DNA of 27,045 nt. It comes from Rhodospirillales bacterium. GTDB lineage: Bacteria > Pseudomonadota > Alphaproteobacteria > CACIAM-22H2. Both the position numbers and the translations under genes were made by a program. The stretch lies in assembly GCA_016195145.1 (NCBI GenBank), contig JACQAF010000257.1, forward strand, positions 1-27,045. The letters are read 5' to 3'. Positions 1 through 6,882 of the stretch are shown one piece after another; positions within the stretch are counted from its first letter, which is position 1, and every line of letters begins with the position of its first letter. The notes beneath the pieces were generated by a model that did no database searches, was not told the origin of the DNA, and saw nothing but the letters and a program-made list of their open reading frames with translations.

Positions 1-1
1 G

Positions 2-319
2 GGCGCCCAGCAAATGGCGCGCGACCTGGCGCGAAAACTTGGCGTCGTCCCCACGCCCCCGGCCAGCGACACCAGCCTGCAGGATCAGGCAAAGGCCTAT
101 GCGGCGCTACAGACGAAGGCGGGTGCCGAGTTCGACAAGGCTTATATCCTGCACGAGATTGCCTACCATCAATCGGCCATCGACGCCGTCAAAGGCACGC
201 TTTTGCCGGCGATCAAGAACGAGGAAATCAAAGCCATGATGCTTGGCATGTTGCCGGCCTTCGAGCAGCATCTTGCGATGACCAAGGCCGTTGCGAAGAA
301 ACTCGGCATAACGCCGTAG
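2..319 (+). CDS. DUF4142 domain protein, C-terminal part (cut by window edge)
   Basis: The frame is open to the left edge of the window, so the ATG at 14 is probably internal and the true start lies outside. What remains (about 105 residues) matches the C-terminal half of the DUF4142 family: a helical ferritin-like protein with FDKAYILHEIAYHQSAID, then a helix ending in LPAFEQHLAMTKAVAKKLG. The histidine-rich helix pattern (HEIAYHQ and EQHL) is typical of the family. DUF4142 proteins are usually exported and of unknown function. A signal peptide cannot be seen because the N-terminus is missing. The gene converges with the SH3-domain gene downstream. Confidence 0.75.
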   Translation, partial: GAQQMARDLARKLGVVPTPPASDTSLQDQAKAYAALQTKAGAEFDKAYILHEIAYHQSAIDAVKGTLLPAIKNEEIKAMMLGMLPAFEQHLAMTKAVAKKLGITP

Positions 320-372
320 CGCGCGTCCGGCAGGGAATTTCGACCAGGGCCTCGGGGTTGCGCGCAGGCGCG

Positions 373-385
373 CCCCGCGGCGGGG
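373..385. terminator. GC-rich hairpin between convergent genes
   Basis: A perfect inverted repeat, CCCCG-CGG-CGGGG, lies in the 87-bp gap between the convergent DUF4142 and SH3 genes. There is no T-tract on either side, so it is at best a weak or Rho-assisted terminator. In DNA this GC-rich it could also be chance. Confidence 0.25.
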
Positions 386-406
386 TCCGGTCCGGCAGGT
401 CTGGGA

Positions 407-988
407 CTACTTCACCGTCTCGCTCGGATAGACGCCCCAGAATTCATGGCGCGCCAGCCAGCCCTTGAAGCCGCCCGCCTCGACCCGGCACCAGATTTCC
501 TTGCATTCGAAAACCTGGCCGACGACGCCGGGCTCGATCTTGGCGACCAGCGGCGATCCCGCCTCCGGCCGGCGACGCAGCGACCGCACCTCGCCGACGA
601 TCAGCATATAGCGCCGGCTGGACAGCATGCTCTGATGGACCCAGCCTTCGGTCCCCTGCCAGTCGCGAACCTTGCGCCAGTTTTCGAACTCGGCGATCAC
701 CTCGACCGGCATGTTCTTGCGCTGGACGACCCATTCGACCGGGTAACGCACCCCCGGCCCGGTCCGCAGATTGACCTCGTCGGCGCGCAGGCTGACATAA
801 CGCGGCAGCTTCAGGCCCTCGCCGCCCCGGCCCTTCTCGTTGGCAGGCGGCTCGCCCGCGCCCGCCGGACCCTCTTGCCCGGCTGGCGGCGGGGTGGCCG
901 GGGATTGGGCGTAGGCCGCCGGCATCGCGGCAAGCAGCGATAGCGCAGCCAGTGCAAGGCTCGGGATAAGCGCGACTCGGGAAGGCAT
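407..988 (-). CDS. Secreted bacterial SH3-domain protein (two SH3-like repeats)
   Basis: 193 residues. The N-terminus is a signal peptide (about residues 1-27): a short basic start, a hydrophobic Leu/Ala core and a likely cleavage after AYAQ. A Pro/Gly/Ala/Glu-rich linker follows to about residue 60. Then come two SH3-like modules of the SH3_4 type. The first has the diagnostic LRADEVNLRTGPGVRYPV and ends with GWVHQSML. The second has VRSLRRRPEAGSPLVAK and ends with GWLARHEFWGVYP. Such proteins are periplasmic or envelope-associated and probably bind cell wall or protein partners; no enzymatic motif is seen. This gene and the divergent 2-hydroxyacid dehydrogenase next to it are a pairing I recall from other Alphaproteobacteria. 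The ATG lies directly below a perfect -10 box, with no Shine-Dalgarno sequence. Confidence 0.85.
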   Translation of the reverse strand: MPSRVALIPSLALAALSLLAAMPAAYAQSPATPPPAGQEGPAGAGEPPANEKGRGGEGLKLPRYVSLRADEVNLRTGPGVRYPVEWVVQRKNMPVEVIAEFENWRKVRDWQGTEGWVHQSMLSSRRYMLIVGEVRSLRRRPEAGSPLVAKIEPGVVGQVFECKEIWCRVEAGGFKGWLARHEFWGVYPSETVK

Positions 989-994
989 GACGGG

Positions 995-1000
995 ATTATA
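995..1000 (-). promoter_or_regulatory. -10 box of the SH3 gene; leaderless start likely
   Basis: On the minus strand TATAAT occupies 1000-995, six bases before the ATG at 988. Normal spacing would place the transcription start at or next to the A of that ATG, giving a leaderless mRNA. This fits the absence of a Shine-Dalgarno sequence. No convincing -35 box is seen 16-18 bp upstream, which lowers confidence. Confidence 0.45.
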
Positions 1001-1125
1001 GGTATTCCAGCGCCGGCCGAAAGGGACTGTGTGCCGCTCGGCCGCGGCGAACCGCCTGGCTGGACAGTTGGAGCGCGGCTTGCTACGCCTTGGCCGGTAA
1101 TAAAATTTCTAAGGGAGTGGAGCCT

Positions 1126-2112
1126 ATGCCCTTGCGGCGGCCTCGCATCGTCGTTACCCGCAAGCTGCCCGACGTGATCGAAACGCGGATGATGGAGCTG
1201 TTCAACGCCCGGCTCAATCTCGACGATCACCCGATGAGCGCCGATGAGATCGCCAAGGCGATGGCCGAGGCGCAAGTGCTGGTGCCCACGGTCACCGACA
1301 TGATCGACAAGAAGATGATCGCGGCGGCGGGCCCCGATCTCAAGCTCATCGCCTCGTTCGGCACCGGCGTCGATCATGTCGACCTCGACGCCGCCAAGGC
1401 GCGCGGCATCACGGTGACCAACACGCCGGGCGTCCTGACCGAGGACACGGCCGACATGACCATGGCGCTGCTGCTTGCCGCGGCGCGCCGCCTCGGCGAG
1501 GGCGAGCGGCTGGTGCGCGAGGGCGCGTGGACCGGGTGGAGCCCGACCTCGATGCTGGGCACGCGCGTCGGCGGCAAGCGGCTCGGCATCGTCGGCATGG
1601 GGCGGATCGGCTCGGCGCTGGCGCGGCGGGCCCGCGCCTTCGGCATGTCGATCCATTATCACAACCGGCGGCGATTACACCCCGACGTCGAGGCGGAGGT
1701 CGAGGCGACATACTGGGAAAGCCTCGACCAGATGCTCGCCCACATGGACATTGTGTCGATCAACTGCCCGCGCACGCCGGCGACCTATCACCTTCTTTCG
1801 GCGCGCCGGCTGAAGCTGCTGCGCCCGCACGCCTTCATCGTCAACACGGCGCGCGGCAACGTGATCGACGAGGCGGCGATGGTCCAGCGCCTCATGGCGC
1901 GCGAGATCGCCGGCGCCGGCCTCGACGTTTACGAGCACGAGCCGTCGATCACGCCGCAATTGCTGACCCTCGACAATGTTGTGTTGTCGCCGCATATCGG
2001 CTCGGCGACCCTCGAAGGGCGCATCGCCATGGGCGAAAAGGTGATCGTCAACATCAAGAGCTTCGTCGACGGCCATAATCCGCCCGACCGCGTTCTCTCG
2101 ACGATGTTTTGA
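1126..2112 (+). CDS. D-2-hydroxyacid dehydrogenase (D-glycerate dehydrogenase / hydroxypyruvate reductase type)
   Basis: 328 residues from the ATG at 1126, which has AGGGAG eight bases upstream; a TTG 36 bp further up lacks such a site. The cytosolic NAD(P)-dependent enzyme interconverts 2-keto acids (glyoxylate or hydroxypyruvate) and D-2-hydroxy acids. The Rossmann motif GMGRIG is at residues 157-162. The catalytic set is complete: Arg243 in NTARGNVID, Glu272 in DVYEHEP and His290 in SPHIGSAT. The N-terminal substrate-domain motif GTGVDHVDLDAAKARGI is also present. Length fits the family. The exact substrate cannot be told from sequence; the closest fit is glyoxylate/hydroxypyruvate reductase rather than SerA, since there is no ACT domain. 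It is divergent from the SH3 gene and convergent with moeB, with a 20-bp gap. Confidence 0.92.
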   Translation: MPLRRPRIVVTRKLPDVIETRMMELFNARLNLDDHPMSADEIAKAMAEAQVLVPTVTDMIDKKMIAAAGPDLKLIASFGTGVDHVDLDAAKARGITVTNTPGVLTEDTADMTMALLLAAARRLGEGERLVREGAWTGWSPTSMLGTRVGGKRLGIVGMGRIGSALARRARAFGMSIHYHNRRRLHPDVEAEVEATYWESLDQMLAHMDIVSINCPRTPATYHLLSARRLKLLRPHAFIVNTARGNVIDEAAMVQRLMAREIAGAGLDVYEHEPSITPQLLTLDNVVLSPHIGSATLEGRIAMGEKVIVNIKSFVDGHNPPDRVLSTMF

Positions 2113-2132
2113 CGGGCGACCGGCTGGCCGCG

Positions 2133-2921
2133 TTATTTGTGGCTGGACAGGTCGCGGATGCTTGGGTGCGCGCCGCAAAGCGGGCAATCGGGGTCGCGCT
2201 TCAGCTTGATCGCGCGCATGCTGGCGGCCAGCGCGTCGTAGATCAGCAGCCGGCCCGACAGGCTGTCGCCCAGCCCCAGAATCTCCTTGATCGTCTCGGT
2301 CGCCTGCAACGTGCCCATCACCCCGGCGACCGAGCCCAAAATGCCGGCCTGTTCGCAGCGCGGCACGAGATCGGGCGGCGGCGGATCGCGGAACAGGCAG
2401 CGATAGCACGGGCCGGCTCCGCCATAGGCCTTGAAGGTCGACATTTGCCCTTCGAAGCGCAGGAGCGAGGCGGCGACCAGCGGCTTATGGGCGAAATAAC
2501 AGGCGTCGTTGAGCAGATAGCGCGTGGCGAAATTGTCCGAGCCGTCGACGACCAGATCGTAGCCGTCGATCAGGCCCAATGCGTTGGCGGCGACGAGGCG
2601 CATGTGGTGCGGCACGACGCGGGTTTCGGCGTTGACGCCGGCGAGGGCGTCGACCGCGCTTTCAACCTTGCTGTCGCCGATCCGGTCTTCGCCATGGACG
2701 ATCTGGCGCTGCAGGTTCGAGCGATCGACCGTGTCGTCGTCGACGATGCCGAGCGTGCCCACGCCGGCGGCGGCAAGGTAGAGCAGGACCGGCGAACCGA
2801 GCCCGCCCGCGCCGATGACCAGCACGCGCGCGGCGAGCAGCTTCGCCTGGCCGCCCTCGCCGATCTCGTCGAGGATCAGATGGCGCGCATAACGCTCGAA
2901 CTGACGGTCGGTCAAATCCAT
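2133..2921 (-). CDS. moeB: Molybdopterin-synthase adenylyltransferase MoeB / ThiF-family E1-like enzyme
   Basis: 262 residues from the ATG at 2921 (GGAG nine bases upstream). The family adenylates the C-terminal Gly-Gly of a small ubiquitin-like sulfur carrier (MoaD in molybdopterin synthesis, ThiS in thiamine synthesis) using ATP. Seen here: nucleotide motif GAGGLGSP at 37-44, acidic DDD loop followed by SNLQRQ at 68-73, DNFATR at 129-134, a family-conserved Cys189, and the structural zinc pairs C172/C175 (CYRC) and C246/C249 (CPLC). There is no C-terminal rhodanese domain, so it is the short MoeB form, not the MoeZ/UBA4 type. It is last in the minus-strand run after cysK, 44 bp away, which suggests co-transcription with a sulfur-supply gene. 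MoeB versus ThiF cannot be settled without the carrier gene. Confidence 0.88.
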   Translation of the reverse strand: MDLTDRQFERYARHLILDEIGEGGQAKLLAARVLVIGAGGLGSPVLLYLAAAGVGTLGIVDDDTVDRSNLQRQIVHGEDRIGDSKVESAVDALAGVNAETRVVPHHMRLVAANALGLIDGYDLVVDGSDNFATRYLLNDACYFAHKPLVAASLLRFEGQMSTFKAYGGAGPCYRCLFRDPPPPDLVPRCEQAGILGSVAGVMGTLQATETIKEILGLGDSLSGRLLIYDALAASMRAIKLKRDPDCPLCGAHPSIRDLSSHK

Positions 2922-2965
2922 GCTGCCGCGCTCCGCGCGTTTTGGATGGCGTCCCGCCGGCGAGC

Positions 2966-3955
2966 TTACAGCCCCTCGAACAGGGCGGTCGACAGATAAC
3001 GCTCGGCAAAGGACGGCACGATGACGACGAGCAGCTTGCCGGCCATTTCGGGGCGTTTGCCGACCTCGATCGCCGCGGCGATCGCCGCCCCCGACGAAAT
3101 GCCGCCCGGCACGCCCTCGAGGCGCGCCGTCTCGCGCGCCATGGCGAAGGCGGTTTCGTTGCCGATCTGGACCACCTCGTCGATCATCTCGCGGCGCAGG
3201 ATTTCGGGCACGAATCCGGCGCCGATGCCCTGTATCTTGTGCGGGCCCGCCCGCCCGCCCGACAGGACCGGCGAATCCTCGGGTTCGACTGCGATCATTT
3301 TCATCGCCGGCTTGCGCGCCTTCAGGACCTCGCCGACGCCGGTGATCGTGCCGCCGGTGCCCACCCCGCACACGACCGCATCGACGCGCCCCTCGGTATC
3401 GCGCCAGATTTCCTCGGCGGTGGTGCTGCGATGGATCGCCGGATTGGCGATGTTGCGGAACTGCTGGAGCATCAGCGAGTCGGGCAGCGTCTCGACCAGC
3501 TCCTCGGCGCGTCGGATGGCGCCGCGCATGCCCTCGGCTGCCGGGGTCAGCTCCAGTTCGGCGCCGAGAAGCTGAAGCATCTTGCGGCGTTCGACCGACA
3601 TGCTTTCGGGCATGGTGAGGATCAGACGATAGCCCTTGGCCGCGGCGACAAAGGCGAGTGCGATGCCGGTATTGCCCGAGGTCGGTTCGACCAACACGGT
3701 CTTGGGGCCGATACGCCCTTCGCGCTCCGCCGCTTCGATCATCGCCAGGCCAATGCGATCCTTGACCGAGGCGAGGGGGTTGAAGAATTCGAGCTTGGCG
3801 ACGAGATCGGCGCGCACGCCGTACGTATCGGCCAGCCGGGCGAGGCGGACGAGCGGCGTCGCGCCGACCGTTTCGACGATGTTTTGATAGATGCGCCCGC
3901 GAAACTCGGGTTCGCGGTGCGGCGCACGGCTATCGGCGCGGGAGGAGACGGCCAT
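2966..3955 (-). CDS. cysK: Cysteine synthase A (O-acetylserine sulfhydrylase)
   Basis: 329 residues. This PLP enzyme makes cysteine from O-acetylserine and sulfide in the cytosol. The PLP-binding lysine is Lys65 in ASVKDRIG, the substrate loop PTSGNTG is at 91-97, and the phosphate loop GTGGT is at 199-203, with GGISSGAA near 285. The N-terminus carries about 18 extra polar residues before the usual start (RGRIYQNIVETVGATPLVRL). The ATG at 3955 has GAGG about ten bases upstream. Its own promoter-like boxes and an inverted repeat lie in the 133-bp gap behind it. The gene just upstream encodes an Rrf2 regulator, and moeB follows. CysK rather than CysM is favoured by general sequence character, but the two are close relatives. 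Confidence 0.93.
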   Translation of the reverse strand: MAVSSRADSRAPHREPEFRGRIYQNIVETVGATPLVRLARLADTYGVRADLVAKLEFFNPLASVKDRIGLAMIEAAEREGRIGPKTVLVEPTSGNTGIALAFVAAAKGYRLILTMPESMSVERRKMLQLLGAELELTPAAEGMRGAIRRAEELVETLPDSLMLQQFRNIANPAIHRSTTAEEIWRDTEGRVDAVVCGVGTGGTITGVGEVLKARKPAMKMIAVEPEDSPVLSGGRAGPHKIQGIGAGFVPEILRREMIDEVVQIGNETAFAMARETARLEGVPGGISSGAAIAAAIEVGKRPEMAGKLLVVIVPSFAERYLSTALFEGL

Positions 3956-3977
3956 GCGGTATTATCCTCGCTAGTGG

Positions 3978-3992
3978 GAATTCGAATAATTC
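3978..3992 (-). promoter_or_regulatory. Candidate operator: inverted repeat upstream of cysK
   Basis: The inverted repeat GAATT-N5-AATTC is in an AT-rich patch between the candidate cysK -10 box and the start codon, at about the predicted transcription start. This is a natural place for a repressor. The Rrf2 regulator encoded just upstream is the obvious candidate; that assignment is inference. The half-site GAATTCGAA also occurs in two other intergenic places in this window. Confidence 0.35.
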
Positions 3993-4002
3993 ACCTGATT
4001 GT

Positions 4003-4031
4003 TATGTAGTTTAATCTGGCGACCGGTTCAA
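4003..4031 (-). promoter_or_regulatory. cysK: Candidate sigma-70-type promoter of cysK
   Basis: On the minus strand TTGAAC (4031-4026) and TACATA (4008-4003) are separated by exactly 17 bp. They match the -35 consensus at four of six positions and the -10 consensus at three of six. They lie in the only AT-rich stretch of the gap and would start transcription near 3996, about 40 bases before the cysK ATG. Confidence 0.4.
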
Positions 4032-4088
4032 GTGCGCGCTGGGGCGCTGCGGCGATGCGCCCAGCCCGCGCCCCAGCCAGTCCGCACT

Positions 4089-4544
4089 TCAGATCGTGAA
4101 ATCGATGCTGGCGGCGATGTCGGGCTTGAGCTCGGCGCGTTTGGCCCGGTGGCAGAGATCCTCAATCGTGATCGCATCGAGGCGGGTCATGAACTCGCCC
4201 TGCAGTTCGAGCCAGAGCGGGCGCAACACGTGATGGCCGAGGGGCGAGCCCGGCGAATGGGTAATCGGGTCGGGCGCGGTTTCGATCTTGCGGATGACGC
4301 GCACGATATCGCCGACCGAAATCCGCCGCCGTTCGCGGGCCAGCCGATAGCCGCCGCCAGGGCCGCGCTGGCCGGCGAGGATGCCCTCGCGCACCAGGGC
4401 CTGGAGCACCTGTTCGAGATAGCGCGCGGGTATGCCCTGGCGCTTGGTCACGGCGGCCGCCTGTACCGGCTTGCCGCCGGCGTTGTAGGCGATGTCGAGT
4501 ACGGCCTCGATGCCGAACAGGAGCTTTTTGGTCAGCCGCAGCAT
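4089..4544 (-). CDS. Rrf2-family transcriptional regulator, likely cysteine-metabolism type
   Basis: 151 residues. It has an N-terminal winged helix-turn-helix (about 1-75) with the Rrf2 hallmarks IPARYLEQVLQALVREGIL and the wing RGPGGGYRLAR, then a dimerisation helix. IscR-type members bind an Fe-S cluster through three clustered cysteines near residues 90-105. Here that stretch (TAPDPITHSPGSPLGHHV) has none, and the only cysteine is Cys131. So it is not an IscR-like cluster sensor. It resembles the CymR/CysR group that senses cysteine status, sometimes by binding CysK. Position supports this: cysK is the next gene downstream on the same strand. The start at 4544 lies five bases after the dut stop, so it is probably co-transcribed with dut. 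The effector is unknown. Confidence 0.88.
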   Translation of the reverse strand: MLRLTKKLLFGIEAVLDIAYNAGGKPVQAAAVTKRQGIPARYLEQVLQALVREGILAGQRGPGGGYRLARERRRISVGDIVRVIRKIETAPDPITHSPGSPLGHHVLRPLWLELQGEFMTRLDAITIEDLCHRAKRAELKPDIAASIDFTI

Positions 4545-4549
4545 GACGG

Positions 4550-5038
4550 TCAGCGCCCCGTCGAGCCGAAACCGCCGCTGCCGCGCCCGCTCGCCGGCAG
4601 CTCCGTCGTCTCGCGCCAGGCGATGCGCGTCACTGGCGCCACGACAAGCTGGGCGATGCGGTCGCCGCGCCGAACGACGAACGGCGTCGCGCCGAAATTG
4701 ATCAGGATCACGCCAACCTCGCCGCGATAATCGGCATCGATCGTGCCCGGGCTGTTGAGCACGGCGACCCCATCCCGCAGGGCGAGGCCGGAGCGCGGCC
4801 GGATCTGCGCCTCGAAACCGCGCGGCAGGGCGATGGCAAACCCGGTCGGCACCAGCGCCCGGCCGCCCGGGACGATGACGTCATCGTCGGCAATGGCGGC
4901 GAGCAGATCGAGCCCGGCGCTGTCTGGCGTCGCATAGGCGGGAAAATTGAGCCCCTCGGCATGGGGCAGCCGGCGGATCGATACCGTCAGTGGCGCCGCG
5001 GCAGGACTGCCAGGGGCGTCGAGGCCGGTCAGGGGCAC
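4550..5038 (-). CDS. dut: dUTP diphosphatase (dUTPase)
   Basis: Hydrolyses dUTP to dUMP and pyrophosphate, keeping uracil out of DNA and feeding dTMP synthesis. All five trimeric-dUTPase motifs are present in order: DSAGLDL, RPRSGLA, GTIDADYRGEV (catalytic Asp), GDRIAQLV, and the C-terminal glycine-rich arm RGSGGFGSTG that closes over the active site. The start is unclear, as no ATG is available. I give the GTG at 5038 (162 residues). A TTG at 5071 overlapping the coaBC stop would allow translational coupling and give 173 residues. Homology proper begins only at VSIRRLPHAEG, so the first 15-20 residues are an extension. Dut following coaBC is a conserved alphaproteobacterial arrangement. Confidence 0.93.
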   Translation of the reverse strand: MPLTGLDAPGSPAAAPLTVSIRRLPHAEGLNFPAYATPDSAGLDLLAAIADDDVIVPGGRALVPTGFAIALPRGFEAQIRPRSGLALRDGVAVLNSPGTIDADYRGEVGVILINFGATPFVVRRGDRIAQLVVAPVTRIAWRETTELPASGRGSGGFGSTGR

Positions 5039-5067
5039 GTGAAGCTGGCTTGGCAAGGGATCGAATT

Positions 5068-6180
5068 TCAACGCGTTGGCGTGAAATGATCGGCGATGCG
5101 TTGGGCCAGCCGGCGGGCGACTTCGTGCTTGGGCAGGCGCGGCCAGGTATCGCTGCCGTTGGCGTCGATGACATGCACGAGATTTTCCTCCCCTCCCATG
5201 ACATCCGCGGATACGTCGTTGGCGACGATCCAGTCGCAGCCCTTTTTGCGCCGTTTGGCGGTCGCATTGGCGATCACCGCTTCGGTTTCCGCGGCGAACC
5301 CGACGACCAACCGGGGGCGTTGTTTTCCCGCGCTCGACAACGCGGCGAGAATGTCGGGATTTTCGGTGAGGCGCAATATAGGGACTTCCCCGACCTTCTT
5401 CTTGAGCTTCTGGTTGCGCCGTTCGGCGATCCGCCAATCGGCGACAGCGGCCGCGCACACCGCGACGTCGGCCGGCAAGGCGGCGCGGCACGCCGCCAGC
5501 ATCTCTTCGGCGGTTTCAATGCGAGTGACCGCGACATCGGCCGGATCGGCCTCATGCGTCGGGCCGGTGACGAGGATCGTCTCGGCCCCGAGGGCGGCAA
5601 GGGCGGCGGCGATGGCATGGCCCTGTTTGCCCGACGAACGATTGGCGAAATAGCGCACCGGGTCGATCGGCTCGTAAGTCGGGCCGCTGGTGACCAGCGC
5701 CCGGCGGCCCTTGAGCGGGCCGGGCAGGGCGAAATGGGCCTCGATCGCGGCGATGATGTCGAGCGGTTCGCTCATCCGGCCCATGCCGGTTTCGCCCTCG
5801 GCCAGCTCGCCGGCGGCCGGCCCGACCGTCCGAATGCCGCGCGCGAGAAGGGTCTCAAGATTGGCCTCGGTGGCGGGATGTGCCCACATGACATGATTCA
5901 TCGCCGGGGCGAGGAGGATCGGTCGGTCGGTGGCGAGCAGCACCGTGGTGGCGAGATCGTCGGCCAGCCCATTGGCCATGCGGGCGATGAGGTTGGCGGT
6001 GGCGGGGGCGGCGACGACAAGATCGGCCTCGCGCGCCAGTCGGATATGGCCGATTTCGTTTTCGTCGGTTAGCGAGAACAGATCGCCGTAAACCTTGTTC
6101 CGCGACAGGGTCGCGACCGCGAGCGGCGTGACGAACTGGGCGCCGCCGCGGGTGAGGATACGACGAACCAGAATTCGAAA
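5068..6180 (-). pseudogene. coaBC: coaBC, 5'-truncated: N-terminal FMN-site segment of CoaC missing, CoaB domain intact
   Basis: CoaBC joins cysteine to 4'-phosphopantothenate (CoaB) and decarboxylates the product (CoaC) in CoA synthesis. Homology reads inward from 6180: RRILTRGGAQFVTPLAVATL, then EIGHIRLARE with the catalytic His, VVAAPATANL, and APAMN with the catalytic Asn. The CoaB part follows with VTSGPTYEPIDPVRY, FANRSSGKQG, AAAVADWR and KLKKK. Missing is the first part of about 35 residues, including the glycine-rich strand and AAYK helix that bind FMN. An in-frame TAA sits at 6183-6181, and there is no ATG, GTG or TTG before the internal ATG at 5979. Upstream DNA is AT-rich and encodes no such segment in any minus frame, so a simple frameshift is excluded. 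Translation from 5979 (303 residues) could still give working CoaB. Full-length CoaBC is about 400 residues and normally essential, so another copy, a separate CoaC, or an assembly join must be considered. Confidence 0.8.
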
Positions 6181-6340
6181 TTATTGTACGATTTTAGAAA
6201 GTTACGCGTGCGGTTTAGAGAAAATTCGGGGAATTAAGTGACCCCCAGAAATCTCAAAATAAACCGTTCATTTACGTCTTTGGTACTAGCCTCACCCCCC
6301 TTCAGTAGAAGGTCCGAATTCAGCCTATGGAGGAGCTGTT
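6181..6340. other. AT-rich junction between coaBC remnant and Cache/chemoreceptor genes
   Basis: This 160-bp stretch is clearly more AT-rich than its surroundings and holds no gene on either strand. It marks where coaBC homology ends. It must carry the promoter of the Cache gene, but I see no confident -35/-10 pair, no flagellar sigma-28 pattern and no sigma-54 pattern. A strong Shine-Dalgarno sequence (GGAGGAG, about 6329-6335) precedes the ATG at 6341. No terminal inverted repeats or transposase remnants were found. Confidence 0.6.
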
Positions 6341-6811
6341 ATGCGTACGATTGTCTTTATTCGCTCTTTAGTTGTGGCCATCTGCCTCGTGCTGGCGCCG
6401 AGCCTGGCGTGGAGCGCCGGCGATCGGGGCACCGCCGACGAAGCCAAGGCGATGGTCAAGAAAGCCGTCTCCCTGATCAAGGAGATGGGACCGGAAAAGG
6501 CGTTCGCCCAGTTCAACGACAAAGGCAACAAGGAGTTCCATGACCGCGATCTCTACGTGTTCGTGCGCAACATGGAGGGCAATACGGTTTCGCACGGCGC
6601 CAATATGGGGATGATCGGCAATACCTCGCTTGCCCTCAAGGACGCCGACGGCAAGCTCTACAACAAGGAGATGATCGAGACCGCCACGTCGAAGGGCGAC
6701 GGTTGGGTCGAATATAAATGGGTCCATCCGCAGACGAAAAAAATCGAACAGAAATCGTCGTATGTCGAACGGGTGGGCGATTACGTCGTCGGCGCCGGAT
6801 TCTACAAATAG
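6341..6811 (+). CDS. Secreted single-Cache (sCache_2-type) domain protein
   Basis: 156 residues. A clear signal peptide (basic start, hydrophobic core, cleavage near AWSAG at about residue 26) is followed by one stand-alone small Cache domain. Family hallmarks: AKAMVKKAVSLIKEMGPEKA, the DRDLYVFVRNMEGNTVSHGAN strand-turn-strand, a lysine/aspartate-rich middle (LKDADGKLYNKEM), GWVEYKW, and the ending YVERVGDYVVGAGFYK. Cache domains bind small ligands such as organic acids or amino acids. Here there is no transmembrane or signalling domain, so the product is free in the periplasm. It is followed 71 bp downstream, same strand, by a chemoreceptor that lacks a Cache domain. A role as its soluble ligand-binding partner is a reasonable inference. 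The ligand is unknown. Start choice is firm because of the strong ribosome-binding site. Confidence 0.85.
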   Translation: MRTIVFIRSLVVAICLVLAPSLAWSAGDRGTADEAKAMVKKAVSLIKEMGPEKAFAQFNDKGNKEFHDRDLYVFVRNMEGNTVSHGANMGMIGNTSLALKDADGKLYNKEMIETATSKGDGWVEYKWVHPQTKKIEQKSSYVERVGDYVVGAGFYK

Positions 6812-6882
6812 CCGGACTGCGATTACCGTAAAACTCGCGCGCCAGAACTTGCACACCGATAATCAGGACGAGGGAGTGAAAG

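Noticed and set aside
2109..4009. Two long plus-strand frames opposite moeB and cysK (about 296 and 355 codons)
   Set aside because: They are antisense to genes with complete motifs and have low-complexity Arg/Asp/Ala composition. High GC content creates such frames.
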